Source: Bacteroidota bacterium
GTDB lineage: Bacteria; Bacteroidota; Bacteroidia; Chitinophagales; Chitinophagaceae
Length of the DNA: 51,922 nucleotides
Assembly (NCBI GenBank): GCA_018267545.1
Contig: JAFDYG010000529.1
Coordinates: forward strand, 1 to 51,922
Reading direction: 5' to 3'
Shown: positions 24,650 through 33,480 of the stretch, one piece after another
How the letters are laid out: each line of letters opens with the position of its first letter
How positions within the stretch are numbered: the first letter of the stretch is position 1
Program-made: the position numbers and the translations under genes
Notes under the pieces: model-generated
Told to the model about the DNA's origin: nothing
Seen by the model: the letters and a program-made list of their open reading frames with translations, nothing else
Databases searched by the model: none

Positions 24650-24823
24650 AATCAAAACACAGCACACCAATCGTGCCAACCCCTCCGAAAAATTGTCAGA
24701 GCCGGAACCCGGACAAAAATGAAAAATTTCAGTAACTAGACGTCCCTTGCCCCTGCCCTGTCAATTTTTCACTTCTACCGCGATCGGCATCTACTTTGAT
24801 CGGCGTTTAAAAAACCCCGAATC

Positions 24824-25090
24824 ATGATCACCGCAAACTTCAAAATCCGGTTCGACTTCCTGGTAGACTCGGCGCGGTTGAGCATCACCCTCGAAGCCGA
24901 CGTCCAGGAACATCATTCCGAAACTTATTTTGTCGTCTCCAATTTCCACCTCCCCGGCAAGACCGACAGCACCGTCCTTCCCCCCATTTACATCCGGAAG
25001 GAAAACGGCCGTTGGGTGCACACCGACAGCGGCAAAGAAACCGACCTCAGCACCGCCGCCGGCCATGCTATCGACAAACAAGGGGCATGA
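24824..25090 (+). CDS. Small conserved-looking protein of unknown function
   Basis: The 88-residue protein begins MITANFKIRFDFLVDSARL and contains repeated beta-like strands (SITLEADVQEHHSETYFVVSN, then PPIYIRKENGRWVHTDSGKETDLS), ending AAGHAIDKQGA. No membrane segment, signal or cysteine. The gene is free-standing on the plus strand between a minus-strand gene start and the pseudogene scar; its stop codon lies in the left arm of a perfect hairpin. Composition matches its neighbours. The function is unknown. Confidence 0.65.
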   Translation: MITANFKIRFDFLVDSARLSITLEADVQEHHSETYFVVSNFHLPGKTDSTVLPPIYIRKENGRWVHTDSGKETDLSTAAGHAIDKQGA

Positions 25091-25104
25091 TTTCATGCCC
25101 CTTG
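25079..25104. terminator. Perfect 12-bp hairpin over the stop of the 88-residue gene
   Basis: CAAGGGGCATGA (25079-25090) pairs perfectly with TCATGCCCCTTG (25093-25104) around two T bases. The left arm includes the TGA stop codon. There is no T tract afterwards, so it may be a Rho-independent-like barrier, a mRNA 3' end stabiliser, or a terminator for the convergent hydrolase remnant that stops at 25112. Confidence 0.55.
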
Positions 25105-25111
25105 CTGATAA

Positions 25112-25216
25112 TTATCGCCCTCCGTTCAAAAACAGCCGTACCTGTTCGACAAAGTGCTCCGGGAACTGATACATCGCCCCATGATTGGAATCCGGGTACA
25201 GCAACAATTGCGCATG
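25112..25216 (-). pseudogene. Alpha/beta hydrolase remnant, last ~34 residues
   Basis: On the minus strand a frame ending at the TAA (complement of 25112-25114) reads AQLLLYPDSNHGAMYQFPEH then FVEQVRLFLNGGR. This is the C-terminal catalytic-His segment (the His in SNHG) and last helix of alpha/beta hydrolases. Upstream of about 25216 the homology stops, and the sequence turns into the coding strand of a TetR tail in the other direction. All the N-terminal hydrolase is therefore missing. Exact break position is uncertain by about 10 bases. It cannot make an enzyme. Confidence 0.72.
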
Positions 25217-25570
25217 TTGAACCCTCCCATCCAGGGCGGCTGCCCGATGATGAACTTCGGCATGGAAGCTGACGACACCAATCCCGAAATCCGGGAAATG
25301 GTCAACCAAACCATCTGCACCGTCCAGCAAGGTATGATCGACGTCCTGGCCCGCGGCGTCAAAGACGGAGAATTTAAAAAAGACTGGAATTACCGCGCGT
25401 TCGCCCTCAAGGCATACGCCATGGTAGAAGGAGGAATCCTGGTATCACGGGTATCCCGGGACATCTCGCAAATGAAGATGCTGGTAAAGATGCTGAAAAA
25501 CGAAATCGAAACGGAAGCCGTCGCAGCCCCCAAAAAATCCGCACCCAAAAAGGCGACAAAACGCAAATAG
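25217..25570 (+). pseudogene. TetR-family regulator remnant, C-terminal ligand domain only
   Basis: The plus-strand frame reads NPPIQGGCPMMNFGMEADDT (from about 25220), NPEIREMVNQTICTVQQGMI and KAYAMVEGGILVSRVSRDIS, ending in a Lys-rich tail KKSAPKKATKRK. GGCPxxN followed by the helices and VEGGILxSR is the C-terminal domain of a common TetR subfamily (TetR_C). The whole N-terminal DNA-binding domain is absent: immediately upstream lies the tail of a hydrolase gene on the other strand. An in-frame GTG at 25154 would allow translation of a 138-residue product, but its first 22 residues are read through hydrolase DNA. I regard it as a decayed gene left by a deletion. Confidence 0.72.
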
Positions 25571-25575
25571 TCCGC

Positions 25576-26934
25576 TCATTTAAACATCTCCGGGTACAGC
25601 TTCCCATCCATCCTCCCAAACTCCAACCCCGCCAGCCGCACAATCACCGGACACACATCTACAATATTCATCTCCTGCACCACCACTCCCCGACGCAGTC
25701 CCGGCCCCGCAGCGACAAATCCCGTCCGTATCTCCCCATGATCCGGATAAAACCCATGATTCCCCTTCACCGCCGGCAGCACATCCATCAACGCGCCCTC
25801 CTGCTTGCTCCCAAACGCCGTCCCCCTGAGACCCGTAAGCGCCAGCACCGCACCCGGAAAAGCGCCGATACGCCCCAGCTCATCTTTGTCGATAATCTTA
25901 AAATACTGCTTTACCGAATCAGGCAACCCGCTCAGCATCGACCGAACGGCAGACAATGCCTCCCGGTCGCTAGGGTCCTTCAGCACCAAAAAAGTACATC
26001 CCCCCTGCTGGTACCACTGCGCCCTCCACTCGTCCTTGCGGACATCCGTCAACAACCCATTACGCTTAAGCAGCACGTTCGGCTGAAATACCCTATATAC
26101 ATTCTCGAACCCATGATCCCCCGTAACGATAATCGCCGTACTATCCCGGATATCCGCCCTGCGAACGGCCTCCAAAATAGACTTTATTCCCCTGTCGATG
26201 CCGGCCACCGCCGCCCTGACGGCATAACCGTCGCGGCCATACTCGTGCTGATAGTGGTCAGCCGCGGCAAAGTGAATAGCCGTCAATCCCGGCTTGTGCT
26301 TCCTGATCAGATAAGTCCCAATCCTCCCGATGTTCTCATCCATAACCAGCTCGTCATCGAACATATTCCAATCCGCCGCATCCAGCCGTCCCAAAACCTG
26401 AGCCTGCAGCGTATCCCACAAACCAGGTGGATTCACATTCGCTGCCGTAATCCCCCTCCGGTCCTTAGAACCCGGCTGGGCGATATCCGGCACATTAAAG
26501 TCGATCGGAGCATGCACCGTCACAGGCCAGATAACATCCGCCGTCGTCCGGCCGGCCCGATGCATAGCATCGAATAATGTCGGTACCCGGATAGAATCGT
26601 AGTAAACATAAGACTGCCCGGCTTCCCCACGCGGACGGAAAGGAGCATTGAAGTAAATACCATGCTTCGCCGGTGTCACTCCTGTAATGATCGCTGTATG
26701 GTCGGGATAGGTGACGGAGGGGAAAACGGGATTTACTCCCCTTGCCGCCACACCATCCTCCATAAGATGTCTCAGATTCACCATCCCCCACGAAGGGTCG
26801 AGATAAAACTCCGGCCTCAGCCCATCGATGGTGATGAGCACAATATATTTCGCAGCCGCGGGTACCCGCCCCGCCCCAGGCTGCGCCAGCGAAAGCACCG
26901 GGCACAACAAAAAAATCAATACTCGTTTGATCAT
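25576..26934 (-). CDS. Ectonucleotide pyrophosphatase/phosphodiesterase (NPP) family enzyme, exported
   Basis: A 452-residue alkaline-phosphatase-superfamily phosphodiesterase with a signal peptide (cleavage near SLAQ-PG). The metal and nucleophile sites can all be placed: VLITIDGLRPEFY (about 32-44, Asp), FPSVTYPDHTAIITGV (about 71-86, nucleophile Thr), AADHYQHEYG (about 225-234, Asp/His), IVTGDHGFE (about 266-274, Asp/His) and KGNHGFYPDH (about 391-400, His). NPP enzymes hydrolyse phosphodiester or pyrophosphate bonds in nucleotides, lipids or polymers; substrate cannot be read here. The ATG overlaps the SusD stop (ATGA, 26931-26934), so it is translationally coupled to the SusCD transporter, implying it works on the imported or captured ligand. 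Confidence 0.9.
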   Translation of the reverse strand: MIKRVLIFLLCPVLSLAQPGAGRVPAAAKYIVLITIDGLRPEFYLDPSWGMVNLRHLMEDGVAARGVNPVFPSVTYPDHTAIITGVTPAKHGIYFNAPFRPRGEAGQSYVYYDSIRVPTLFDAMHRAGRTTADVIWPVTVHAPIDFNVPDIAQPGSKDRRGITAANVNPPGLWDTLQAQVLGRLDAADWNMFDDELVMDENIGRIGTYLIRKHKPGLTAIHFAAADHYQHEYGRDGYAVRAAVAGIDRGIKSILEAVRRADIRDSTAIIVTGDHGFENVYRVFQPNVLLKRNGLLTDVRKDEWRAQWYQQGGCTFLVLKDPSDREALSAVRSMLSGLPDSVKQYFKIIDKDELGRIGAFPGAVLALTGLRGTAFGSKQEGALMDVLPAVKGNHGFYPDHGEIRTGFVAAGPGLRRGVVVQEMNIVDVCPVIVRLAGLEFGRMDGKLYPEMFK

Positions 26935-28466
26935 GGGTTCGGTGTTAACAAAGGATTCAAGTCAATATTATCCTGCGGTATCGGAAACAAAAGGTTATGC
27001 GCAGTCACCACGTGCGAGTCCGTAGGAACATAGCTCAGCTCCTGCCGAATCTTCACGCCAAAGGCATTGATCACGTCTAAAGCCTTCCCCGAACGCAGCA
27101 AATCCTCCCACCGGTGATTCTCGAACGCCAGCTCCACCCGGCGCTCATGCCAGATGATATCCCGGACCTGAGCCGCATCGGTAGTCGTAGTGGCGACAAG
27201 CCCCGCCCGCGCCCTTACCCTATTCAATGGGATCAGCGCGCTCGCCGTCTTCCCCTGCTCATTCAACGCTTCCGCGAGCAATAACAAGGCTTCCGAATAA
27301 CGGTAGACAGGAAAGTCGTCACTCGAGCCCGTAGTAGCCGGTAACGGCGAATGAACGTATTTCTTGATATAAGGAATGCCGATCTTTCCCGCAGCAGGCG
27401 TGTAGCCGATCACGCTCTTGGCCGCCGAATAGGTCATATAATAGCTGCCGTCATAAGTACCTTCGATGATACCCACAGACGCATCCAGCCGCTTATCTCC
27501 CGCCTCATAGCTCGCAATCATGTCGCTCGAAGGCGTATTCCATCCACCGACGCCCGTATTGTCCACCGTAATCCCCGTCAGCAGCTTCGTGTCCTTGCTA
27601 CGCGGGATGAAGTGCAGGGTCGTCGCATTAGGCGTGGTACCCGTCGTCGTACCACCCAGGTATTGTATCTCGAAAAGAGATTCGAAGCTATTCTTATTGC
27701 CAGGCGTAAAGGCGTCGGCATAATTGGCATTCAAGTTATACCCCATCGCAGGAAGGGTATTCAGCAACCCCTCCACATCACTCCACTTCTTTTGAATAGC
27801 ATAAACATCCGCCAGAAGCATAGTTGCAGCGCCCTTCGTCGCAATACCCGTCTGGGGAAACTTTGCCGGAGGAGCCAGCTCATTTATGGCATCCTGTGCA
27901 TCGGCAACGATCTGCCGGTAAATGGAATCTACCCCCGTCCTCGGAATAAAAGCATCATCCGCCTTCTCGATAACCTTTAAAAACAAAGGCAGCGCCCCAT
28001 ACAACCTAGCCAGCCTGAAATAGTTGAGCGCACGCAGGAATTTTGCCTGACCATCGACGACCTTCCGTAGAGAATCGGAGATATCGGCCTTCTTCAGACT
28101 TTCGATGATGATGTTGCACCGGCTGATACCCGTATAGCTGTGCTGCCAGGTAGCATTGGCATAGGCATTGGTAGAGGTATTGGTAAAGTCGGAGATATTC
28201 CTTCGCTGCATGTAGGCCGTCCCCTGATCCGCATAGGGTTGATAGATCGTATTATCCGAGTGCATTTCCGAAGTAAAATAGTCGTTCAGCAGCACGTCCC
28301 GCAGCGGGGCATACGCCGCCACGACAGCCGACTGAAACTGAGCCTCTGTCTTATAGAAATTATTGGCCGTATAGGAATCCGGAGGAGTCAGCTGTATAAA
28401 ATCTTTCTTACAGGCTGTCGTGCTCATCAGCAATAAAACCGCAATAACAAACTCAATCTTTTTCAT
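26931..28466 (-). CDS. susD: SusD/RagB-family outer-membrane nutrient-binding lipoprotein
   Basis: SusD proteins sit on SusC as a hinged lid and capture the ligand at the cell surface. The N terminus MKKIEFVIAVLLLMSTTACK is a lipoprotein signal with lipobox STTAC. Features of the family: the TPR-like N-terminal helices (TPPDSYTANNFYKTEAQFQSAVVAAYAPLRD), LNYFRLARLYGALPL (about 145-160), and the C-terminal RVRARAGL and WHERRVELAFENHRWEDLLRSGKA (about 445-470). The 511-residue length is normal. Two start codons are possible (28472 or 28466); the second gives the standard MKK signal. It starts 9 bases after susC and overlaps the phosphodiesterase gene. Confidence 0.95.
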   Translation of the reverse strand: MKKIEFVIAVLLLMSTTACKKDFIQLTPPDSYTANNFYKTEAQFQSAVVAAYAPLRDVLLNDYFTSEMHSDNTIYQPYADQGTAYMQRRNISDFTNTSTNAYANATWQHSYTGISRCNIIIESLKKADISDSLRKVVDGQAKFLRALNYFRLARLYGALPLFLKVIEKADDAFIPRTGVDSIYRQIVADAQDAINELAPPAKFPQTGIATKGAATMLLADVYAIQKKWSDVEGLLNTLPAMGYNLNANYADAFTPGNKNSFESLFEIQYLGGTTTGTTPNATTLHFIPRSKDTKLLTGITVDNTGVGGWNTPSSDMIASYEAGDKRLDASVGIIEGTYDGSYYMTYSAAKSVIGYTPAAGKIGIPYIKKYVHSPLPATTGSSDDFPVYRYSEALLLLAEALNEQGKTASALIPLNRVRARAGLVATTTTDAAQVRDIIWHERRVELAFENHRWEDLLRSGKALDVINAFGVKIRQELSYVPTDSHVVTAHNLLFPIPQDNIDLNPLLTPNP

Positions 28467-28475
28467 GTGCATAAG

Positions 28476-31400
28476 TTATTTGAAAGAGACATTAAAGCCC
28501 AGGGAAAACGTTCTGGGAATCGGGTAGGCGTTTTCATCGATGCCTACACCCGAAGTCTGGTCGGAAGCTCCCACATTCACTTCCGGGTTCATTCCCGTGT
28601 ACTTGGTGAAAATATAGGCCTGCTGCACCGAAGCATACACCCTGCAGCTATTCATCCAGGCCACCCTCTTCACCGGAAGAGTATAACCCAATGCAATATT
28701 CTTTATAGCCAGGAACGAACCACTCTCGATCCATTGAGAATTCACGCTCCGCCCCAGTGCCGTCGTTCCGGTCTTGGTACGCGGATAGACACCCGAGCCC
28801 GGATTTTCCGGAGACCGCCAGTAATCCAGCGCCGCCGCCAGGGGAACACGGCTTCCATCCATATTGGTTTGATAGGCCCACTTGGCCGCATTCAGGATCT
28901 TGCCGCCGACCGAATAGGTCATGTCGATGTTCAGGTCGAAGTTGCCATAGGAGAACTTGTTGACCAGACCACCGGTAAATTTAGGAGTCGGGTCCCCAAT
29001 GAAAGTACGATCGTTGACGTCGTCGATAGTCCCATCCCCATTGACGTCCTTTACCTTTATCGTACCTACGTCGGAAAGCCCATTGGGATTAGCCGCCGTA
29101 CTCTGATACTTGGCCGATTTGGCCAGGTCATCCGCGTTCTTGTACAATCCTTGAAAGACAAATCCATAAAATTCGCCCAGGTGATGCCCGACCTGCTGCC
29201 GGTAATAGTCGGACGACACGGTATTGTTCCGGCGGATAAATCCCGGCGACACGAGGTTGGTGATGAGATTCCTGTCCATAGAGAAAATAAGGCTGGTATT
29301 CCACCTGAGCTTTCCACTCTGAAGATTGGTAGAGTTGATCGTTACTTCATGCCCCCACATTTTCAACGCACCCACATTCGAGATAATCTGTGTAAAACCG
29401 GTAGAGGTCGGCAGCGCCCGCTGTTGTATCAGCCCGTCGGTGACTTTGTGATAATAGTCATAAGTCAGACTGATGCGGTTGTTGAAGAGATATACGTCGA
29501 AACCCAGGTCGAGCTGTTTATTCCGCTCCCATGCCAGATCGGCATTGCCTACATTGGCAATCGTCTGCCCCTGCGTGACCGTATTGTTGAAGTCATAGTA
29601 ATAGTTGCCGATGGTGCTCTGAGCATCGTAGTTGTTGGGGAAGAAGTTGTTGCCCGTCAACCCATAGCTGCCCCTGATCTTAAGGAAGCTGATCGCCGGA
29701 ATACTCTTCATAAAAGACTCGCTGCTGACCACCCAGCCGGCCGACACCGAGGGAAAATTACCCCACTGCTTGTTGGTGCCGAACCTCGATGACCCGTCAC
29801 GCCGCATCGCCACAGAGAGCAGATACTTCTTCTTGTAGTTGTAGTTCAAGCGGCCAATGGTAGACAATAAAGAGTAGGCCGTTCCATTGCTGCCACCCGT
29901 AAGGCTGGTAGCCGCATTGAGATAGGTTATGTCGTCACTGGTAAAGCCCAGTCCCGTGATGTTGTTGCTGTATTGGCTGAACTTTTGTACCGAATAACCC
30001 GCCAGCGCTTCGATGTTATGATCCCGGGCGATGGTCTTGTTGTATAAGAGATTCGCCTCCGTTGTCCACGAGCCATTGTCCACCGAGGAGCTAGTTCCCG
30101 TCGACTGCCCCTGGGTAGACGTCACCAGCCCGCCCTGAAAGTACTTCCTCGTCTCAGCCCCCTTATCCACCCCTACACTGGTCTTGACAAACAATCCATC
30201 CAAAACCTCCAGGTTCAGATAAGCATTACCCAATATACGGGTAGTATAGTAGTTGTCATTGGTCAGGTTATAGGTAGCCAGCGGGTTGATATAGGCGACC
30301 ATGCCCGGCGACGCAACGCTGCGCGCATAGGTGCCGTCTGGATTATAGGGTGAGAGCAAAGGACTCGCCTCGAAGAATCGCTCGAAGTATCCCCCTACCC
30401 CGTCGGTGCTGAACCGGTTGTTATGATCCACCCGGTAGCTGGGAGCCAGGTTAACCCCCATTTTCAATTTATTGTTGATAGCCGAAACCTCGTGATTGAA
30501 GCGCGCCGTAAACAGCTTCGTTCCGTTGTTGATCAAAACACCCTGCTGCTCCTGGTATCCCGCCATGAACAAAGACGAAGAATGCTCATGAGCCGATTGC
30601 ATGACCACGTCGATATTGCTCATCGGTGCCGTTCTCGTCAGCAGGTTGAACCAGTTGGTGCCTTCCCCGTACTGATCGGGGTTGTCATAAGCTGCATGAT
30701 AATCCGCCGCTATCTTATAACCGGGCTCGTACTTCACCCCATCCTCTCCCCGCTGTTTCATAAAAGTGGCGAACTGCCTTGCATTCATCATTTTTGGCAC
30801 TCGCTCACCCGGGATTTTCTGAACGGCATAGTACGAGGAAACCTCCACACTGGAATTTCCCGCTTTCGCATGTCTTGTCGTGACCAACACCACCCCATTG
30901 GCAGCCCTCGAACCGTACAAAGAGGTAGCAGCGGCATCCTTCAGAAAGCTAAAGCTTTCGATCTCCGCCGGATTGATATTATTGATGCTCCCGGTCACCG
31001 GAACACCATCCACTACAAATAACGGCTGATTCTGGGAGTAAAAAGAGGCCGAACCCCTTACGACAAATCCAATACCCCGCCCCGGCTGACCGCTGTACTG
31101 ATTCACGACGACACCCGCCACCTTTCCCTGCAGCTGCTGCGCGAACTGGGTGACCGGCATGTCTTGTAAAGGCGCCGTATTAACCTGCGCAACGGACCCC
31201 GACACCAACGACCTCGTCTGCCGGCCATAGGAGACCACCACCTGCTCGAGAAGATTCGAGCTGGGCGACAGCCGCACGAAGAGGCTATTGTTGTCGCTCG
31301 CATTCACCGGAAATGCCCTCTTGACAAAATCTTTGTACCCTAAGCTTTTCACCAGAACGTCGTACTTGATTCCGGCTTTCAAATTCTGGATGACGAAGCT

Positions 31401-31607
31401 TCCCTTGACGTCCGCAAAGGCACGTGCCGTATCCCCCTTTCCGGCCTGGTATACCGAAATCGTAGAACCAGGTACCGGATCTCCGCTTTCATCCAGGACA
31501 ACGCCCGTTATCCTGGCGGATTGTTGAGCCGAAGCAGAACTTGCCAGGACCACAAGCCCTATGCACATAGTTAATTTCCATTTCAACCATTGCTTTCTTG
31601 CTTTCAT
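28476..31607 (-). CDS. susC: SusC/RagA-family TonB-dependent outer membrane transporter
   Basis: A 1043-residue TonB-dependent porin. After a signal peptide (cleavage near ASSASAQ) it has a carboxypeptidase-regulatory-like beta domain (ARITGVVLDESGDPVPGSTI, about 33-52), then the plug with LLEQVVVSYGRQTRSLVSGSV, FVVRGSASFYSQNQPLFVVD and DAAATSLYGSRAANGVVLVT, and a 22-strand barrel ending FSLGFNVSFK. Together with SusD it imports a ligand using the proton-motive force through TonB. No STN domain is seen between signal and beta domain even though a sigma/anti-sigma pair lies upstream. The ATG at 31607 yields a proper signal peptide. Confidence 0.95.
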   Translation of the reverse strand: MKARKQWLKWKLTMCIGLVVLASSASAQQSARITGVVLDESGDPVPGSTISVYQAGKGDTARAFADVKGSFVIQNLKAGIKYDVLVKSLGYKDFVKRAFPVNASDNNSLFVRLSPSSNLLEQVVVSYGRQTRSLVSGSVAQVNTAPLQDMPVTQFAQQLQGKVAGVVVNQYSGQPGRGIGFVVRGSASFYSQNQPLFVVDGVPVTGSINNINPAEIESFSFLKDAAATSLYGSRAANGVVLVTTRHAKAGNSSVEVSSYYAVQKIPGERVPKMMNARQFATFMKQRGEDGVKYEPGYKIAADYHAAYDNPDQYGEGTNWFNLLTRTAPMSNIDVVMQSAHEHSSSLFMAGYQEQQGVLINNGTKLFTARFNHEVSAINNKLKMGVNLAPSYRVDHNNRFSTDGVGGYFERFFEASPLLSPYNPDGTYARSVASPGMVAYINPLATYNLTNDNYYTTRILGNAYLNLEVLDGLFVKTSVGVDKGAETRKYFQGGLVTSTQGQSTGTSSSVDNGSWTTEANLLYNKTIARDHNIEALAGYSVQKFSQYSNNITGLGFTSDDITYLNAATSLTGGSNGTAYSLLSTIGRLNYNYKKKYLLSVAMRRDGSSRFGTNKQWGNFPSVSAGWVVSSESFMKSIPAISFLKIRGSYGLTGNNFFPNNYDAQSTIGNYYYDFNNTVTQGQTIANVGNADLAWERNKQLDLGFDVYLFNNRISLTYDYYHKVTDGLIQQRALPTSTGFTQIISNVGALKMWGHEVTINSTNLQSGKLRWNTSLIFSMDRNLITNLVSPGFIRRNNTVSSDYYRQQVGHHLGEFYGFVFQGLYKNADDLAKSAKYQSTAANPNGLSDVGTIKVKDVNGDGTIDDVNDRTFIGDPTPKFTGGLVNKFSYGNFDLNIDMTYSVGGKILNAAKWAYQTNMDGSRVPLAAALDYWRSPENPGSGVYPRTKTGTTALGRSVNSQWIESGSFLAIKNIALGYTLPVKRVAWMNSCRVYASVQQAYIFTKYTGMNPEVNVGASDQTSGVGIDENAYPIPRTFSLGFNVSFK

Positions 31608-31686
31608 TGTAGATTGTCTTTTTTGTGCAATAGGCTTCCTGCTACCCCATGAGGTAGTGCTTGCCATAATGATAACTATTGGGTTA

Positions 31687-32745
31687 TTAGTGTTTACTTA
31701 TTACGATATGATCGCTCTCTTTGATAAATGCCAGCTGGTTCACATTGCAAATCACTTTAAGCGCCAGCTCCAGTTCATCGGATGGTTTGAAATCTCCAGT
31801 GAACGACAAGCCTTGTACTTCGGTTTTGTCATATAGGATAGGAGTTTTATAATATGCACTCAATCGTTGAAATACCGCAGCCAGATTCGTTCTTTCAAAA
31901 GATAATGACACGACATTCTCGCTTGCGGCAGTCTTGCTATTAGAAGGCTTACTATCTGGATTGACTCTTGCAAACTGTTTGGTAGAAGTATTGATTCGCA
32001 GCTCCTGCCCCGGAATTAAATACATTCTTTGCAGGGCAACGACGGCGTCGGCCGTAGCATTCACCACAACTTTACCCTTCAATAAACGGATAGATACGAT
32101 CGGCTTGGTAGCATCCACGATAAATCGGGTCCCCAGCGCAGTGGTCGCAAAGCCATGAGCGATTACCGTAAAAGGCCTTACAGAGTCTTTTGCAACCTCG
32201 AAAAGCGCCCGCCCCTCCAATTGTATATTACGCGCGCGAGCCTCGAAGTTTTCCAAATAGCTGATACTGCTTCCCGGCGCCAGGACTACCTGTGACTGAT
32301 CGGGCAGCGTCAGACTTTCCTCCCCTTCACCTTTATTCTTCTTTACGATCGTCTTCACCACCATCTGCTCCGATCGCCTCATCTCCTGCGTCGTCCGGGG
32401 AACCGGCCTTCCCCACTGAAACATGGAAAGACCGGCCACAATCACCAACACACAAGCCGCCGCAGCCCATGGAAGCCAAACCGAACGCCTGCGCAGCTCC
32501 ACCACCTTCGCCGCAGCCAGGTCCGCACCAAGGTGCTGCTCCTTCAATCGCTGCCAAACCCTGCTCTTCTGTTCATCATTCAAACCACCGGCCCTTTCTC
32601 CCGCAAGCACCTTATTATAATATTGCTGCATAAATTCCTTCCACTCCATGCCGGATTTCTCCAGCTCCCGCAATATCTCGTGACGCTGTTCGGGTGAAGT
32701 CCGATTCTCCCAAAAATCTTGAATTTGCTTTTCCAGGTTATCCAT
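31687..32745 (-). CDS. FecR-family anti-sigma factor
   Basis: A 352-residue inner-membrane protein that holds or activates the partner sigma factor. The cytoplasmic N-terminal part (about 1-80) includes EQRHEILRELEKSGMEWKEF; one membrane helix follows (SVWLPWAAAACVLVIVAGLS, about 88-107). The periplasmic FecR domain (about 140-240) contains LTLPDQSQVVLAPGSSISYL and LEGRALFEVAKDSVRPFTVI, VIAHGFATTALGTRFIVDA. The C-terminal DUF4974-like domain (about 285-352) includes LAAVFQRLSAYYKTPILYDK. It begins 48 bases after the sigma gene and is followed by susC after 79 bases. Confidence 0.93.
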   Translation of the reverse strand: MDNLEKQIQDFWENRTSPEQRHEILRELEKSGMEWKEFMQQYYNKVLAGERAGGLNDEQKSRVWQRLKEQHLGADLAAAKVVELRRRSVWLPWAAAACVLVIVAGLSMFQWGRPVPRTTQEMRRSEQMVVKTIVKKNKGEGEESLTLPDQSQVVLAPGSSISYLENFEARARNIQLEGRALFEVAKDSVRPFTVIAHGFATTALGTRFIVDATKPIVSIRLLKGKVVVNATADAVVALQRMYLIPGQELRINTSTKQFARVNPDSKPSNSKTAASENVVSLSFERTNLAAVFQRLSAYYKTPILYDKTEVQGLSFTGDFKPSDELELALKVICNVNQLAFIKESDHIVISKH

Positions 32746-32793
32746 TCACCAATGAATACACCAAAGCGGTAAAAAGGGGAATATGATTCCAGG

Positions 32794-33381
32794 TTAAGGA
32801 ATTGTTACCAACACAAGCAGAGACAGACCGACGGCCTGGGGGAAATGGCCGCCTACGTATTGGCGGATAAACGACCTGGATTGCTTCAAATAGAATTTTA
32901 CCGAGCCCACGGACAGGTTTAGCTCCTGCGCGATCTCGTCAAAAGTCTTATTCTCAAAATGATATAAACGAAATACCCTTTGTTTATGCAAGGGAAGGTG
33001 TTCGACGGCGGTATTCAAAATATCGATCTGTGCGCCATAATATTTTTCATCCATCTCCGGCTCCTCCGCAATATCCGCAAGAATAAGCTCAGCAGCCGGA
33101 ACGATATTTTCGCGCAATTTTTTCTTCAGACAGGAAAGCGAACGATGATAGCTTACCACAAACAGCCAGTTGCCGACAGACTGAGCCGGGTCGATCTTCT
33201 CCCTGTTCGCCCACAAAACCGTAAAAACGTCCTGTAAAATATCCTCAGCAAGCTCCTGAACCCTCACCATCTTATAGATGTTGGCATATACCGCAGCGCT
33301 GTATTGGTTATAAAGTTGTTCAAAAGCACTATGACTACCAGCCATGAACTCCTTGATGATCTGTTGCTCGTCCGTGATCAT
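32794..33381 (-). CDS. RNA polymerase sigma-70 factor, ECF type
   Basis: A 195-residue ECF sigma factor. Region 2 (about 15-80) is AFEQLYNQYSAAVYANIYKMV, ELAEDILQDVFTVLWANREK and the NWLFVVSYHRSL segment; region 4 (about 120-175) is AVEHLPLHKQRVFRLYHFEN, KTFDEIAQELNLSVGSVKFY and the helix LKQSRSFIRQYV. The C-terminal end AVGLSLLVLVTIP is hydrophobic and may be a membrane-facing tail. It should direct polymerase to the susC promoter when the FecR protein senses ligand uptake. It is the first gene of the locus. Confidence 0.94.
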   Translation of the reverse strand: MITDEQQIIKEFMAGSHSAFEQLYNQYSAAVYANIYKMVRVQELAEDILQDVFTVLWANREKIDPAQSVGNWLFVVSYHRSLSCLKKKLRENIVPAAELILADIAEEPEMDEKYYGAQIDILNTAVEHLPLHKQRVFRLYHFENKTFDEIAQELNLSVGSVKFYLKQSRSFIRQYVGGHFPQAVGLSLLVLVTIP

Positions 33382-33480
33382 GGGGTAAAAATAGAATATA
33401 CCCGCCAGTTGCGAATGTTAGCAAATTATTAACTGCCCCGCCGATGGCACAGCCATTGCTATTCTTATCGAAAAGAAATT

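Noticed and set aside
25112-25330. An intact 72-residue minus-strand gene over the scar
   Set aside because: Only the last ~34 residues look like a hydrolase; the first part is read through the antisense of the TetR tail, so it is a remnant and not a gene.
28467-29792. A 441-residue plus-strand frame opposite susC
   Set aside because: Antisense to a textbook SusC barrel; Arg/His/Ile-rich product with no family motif.
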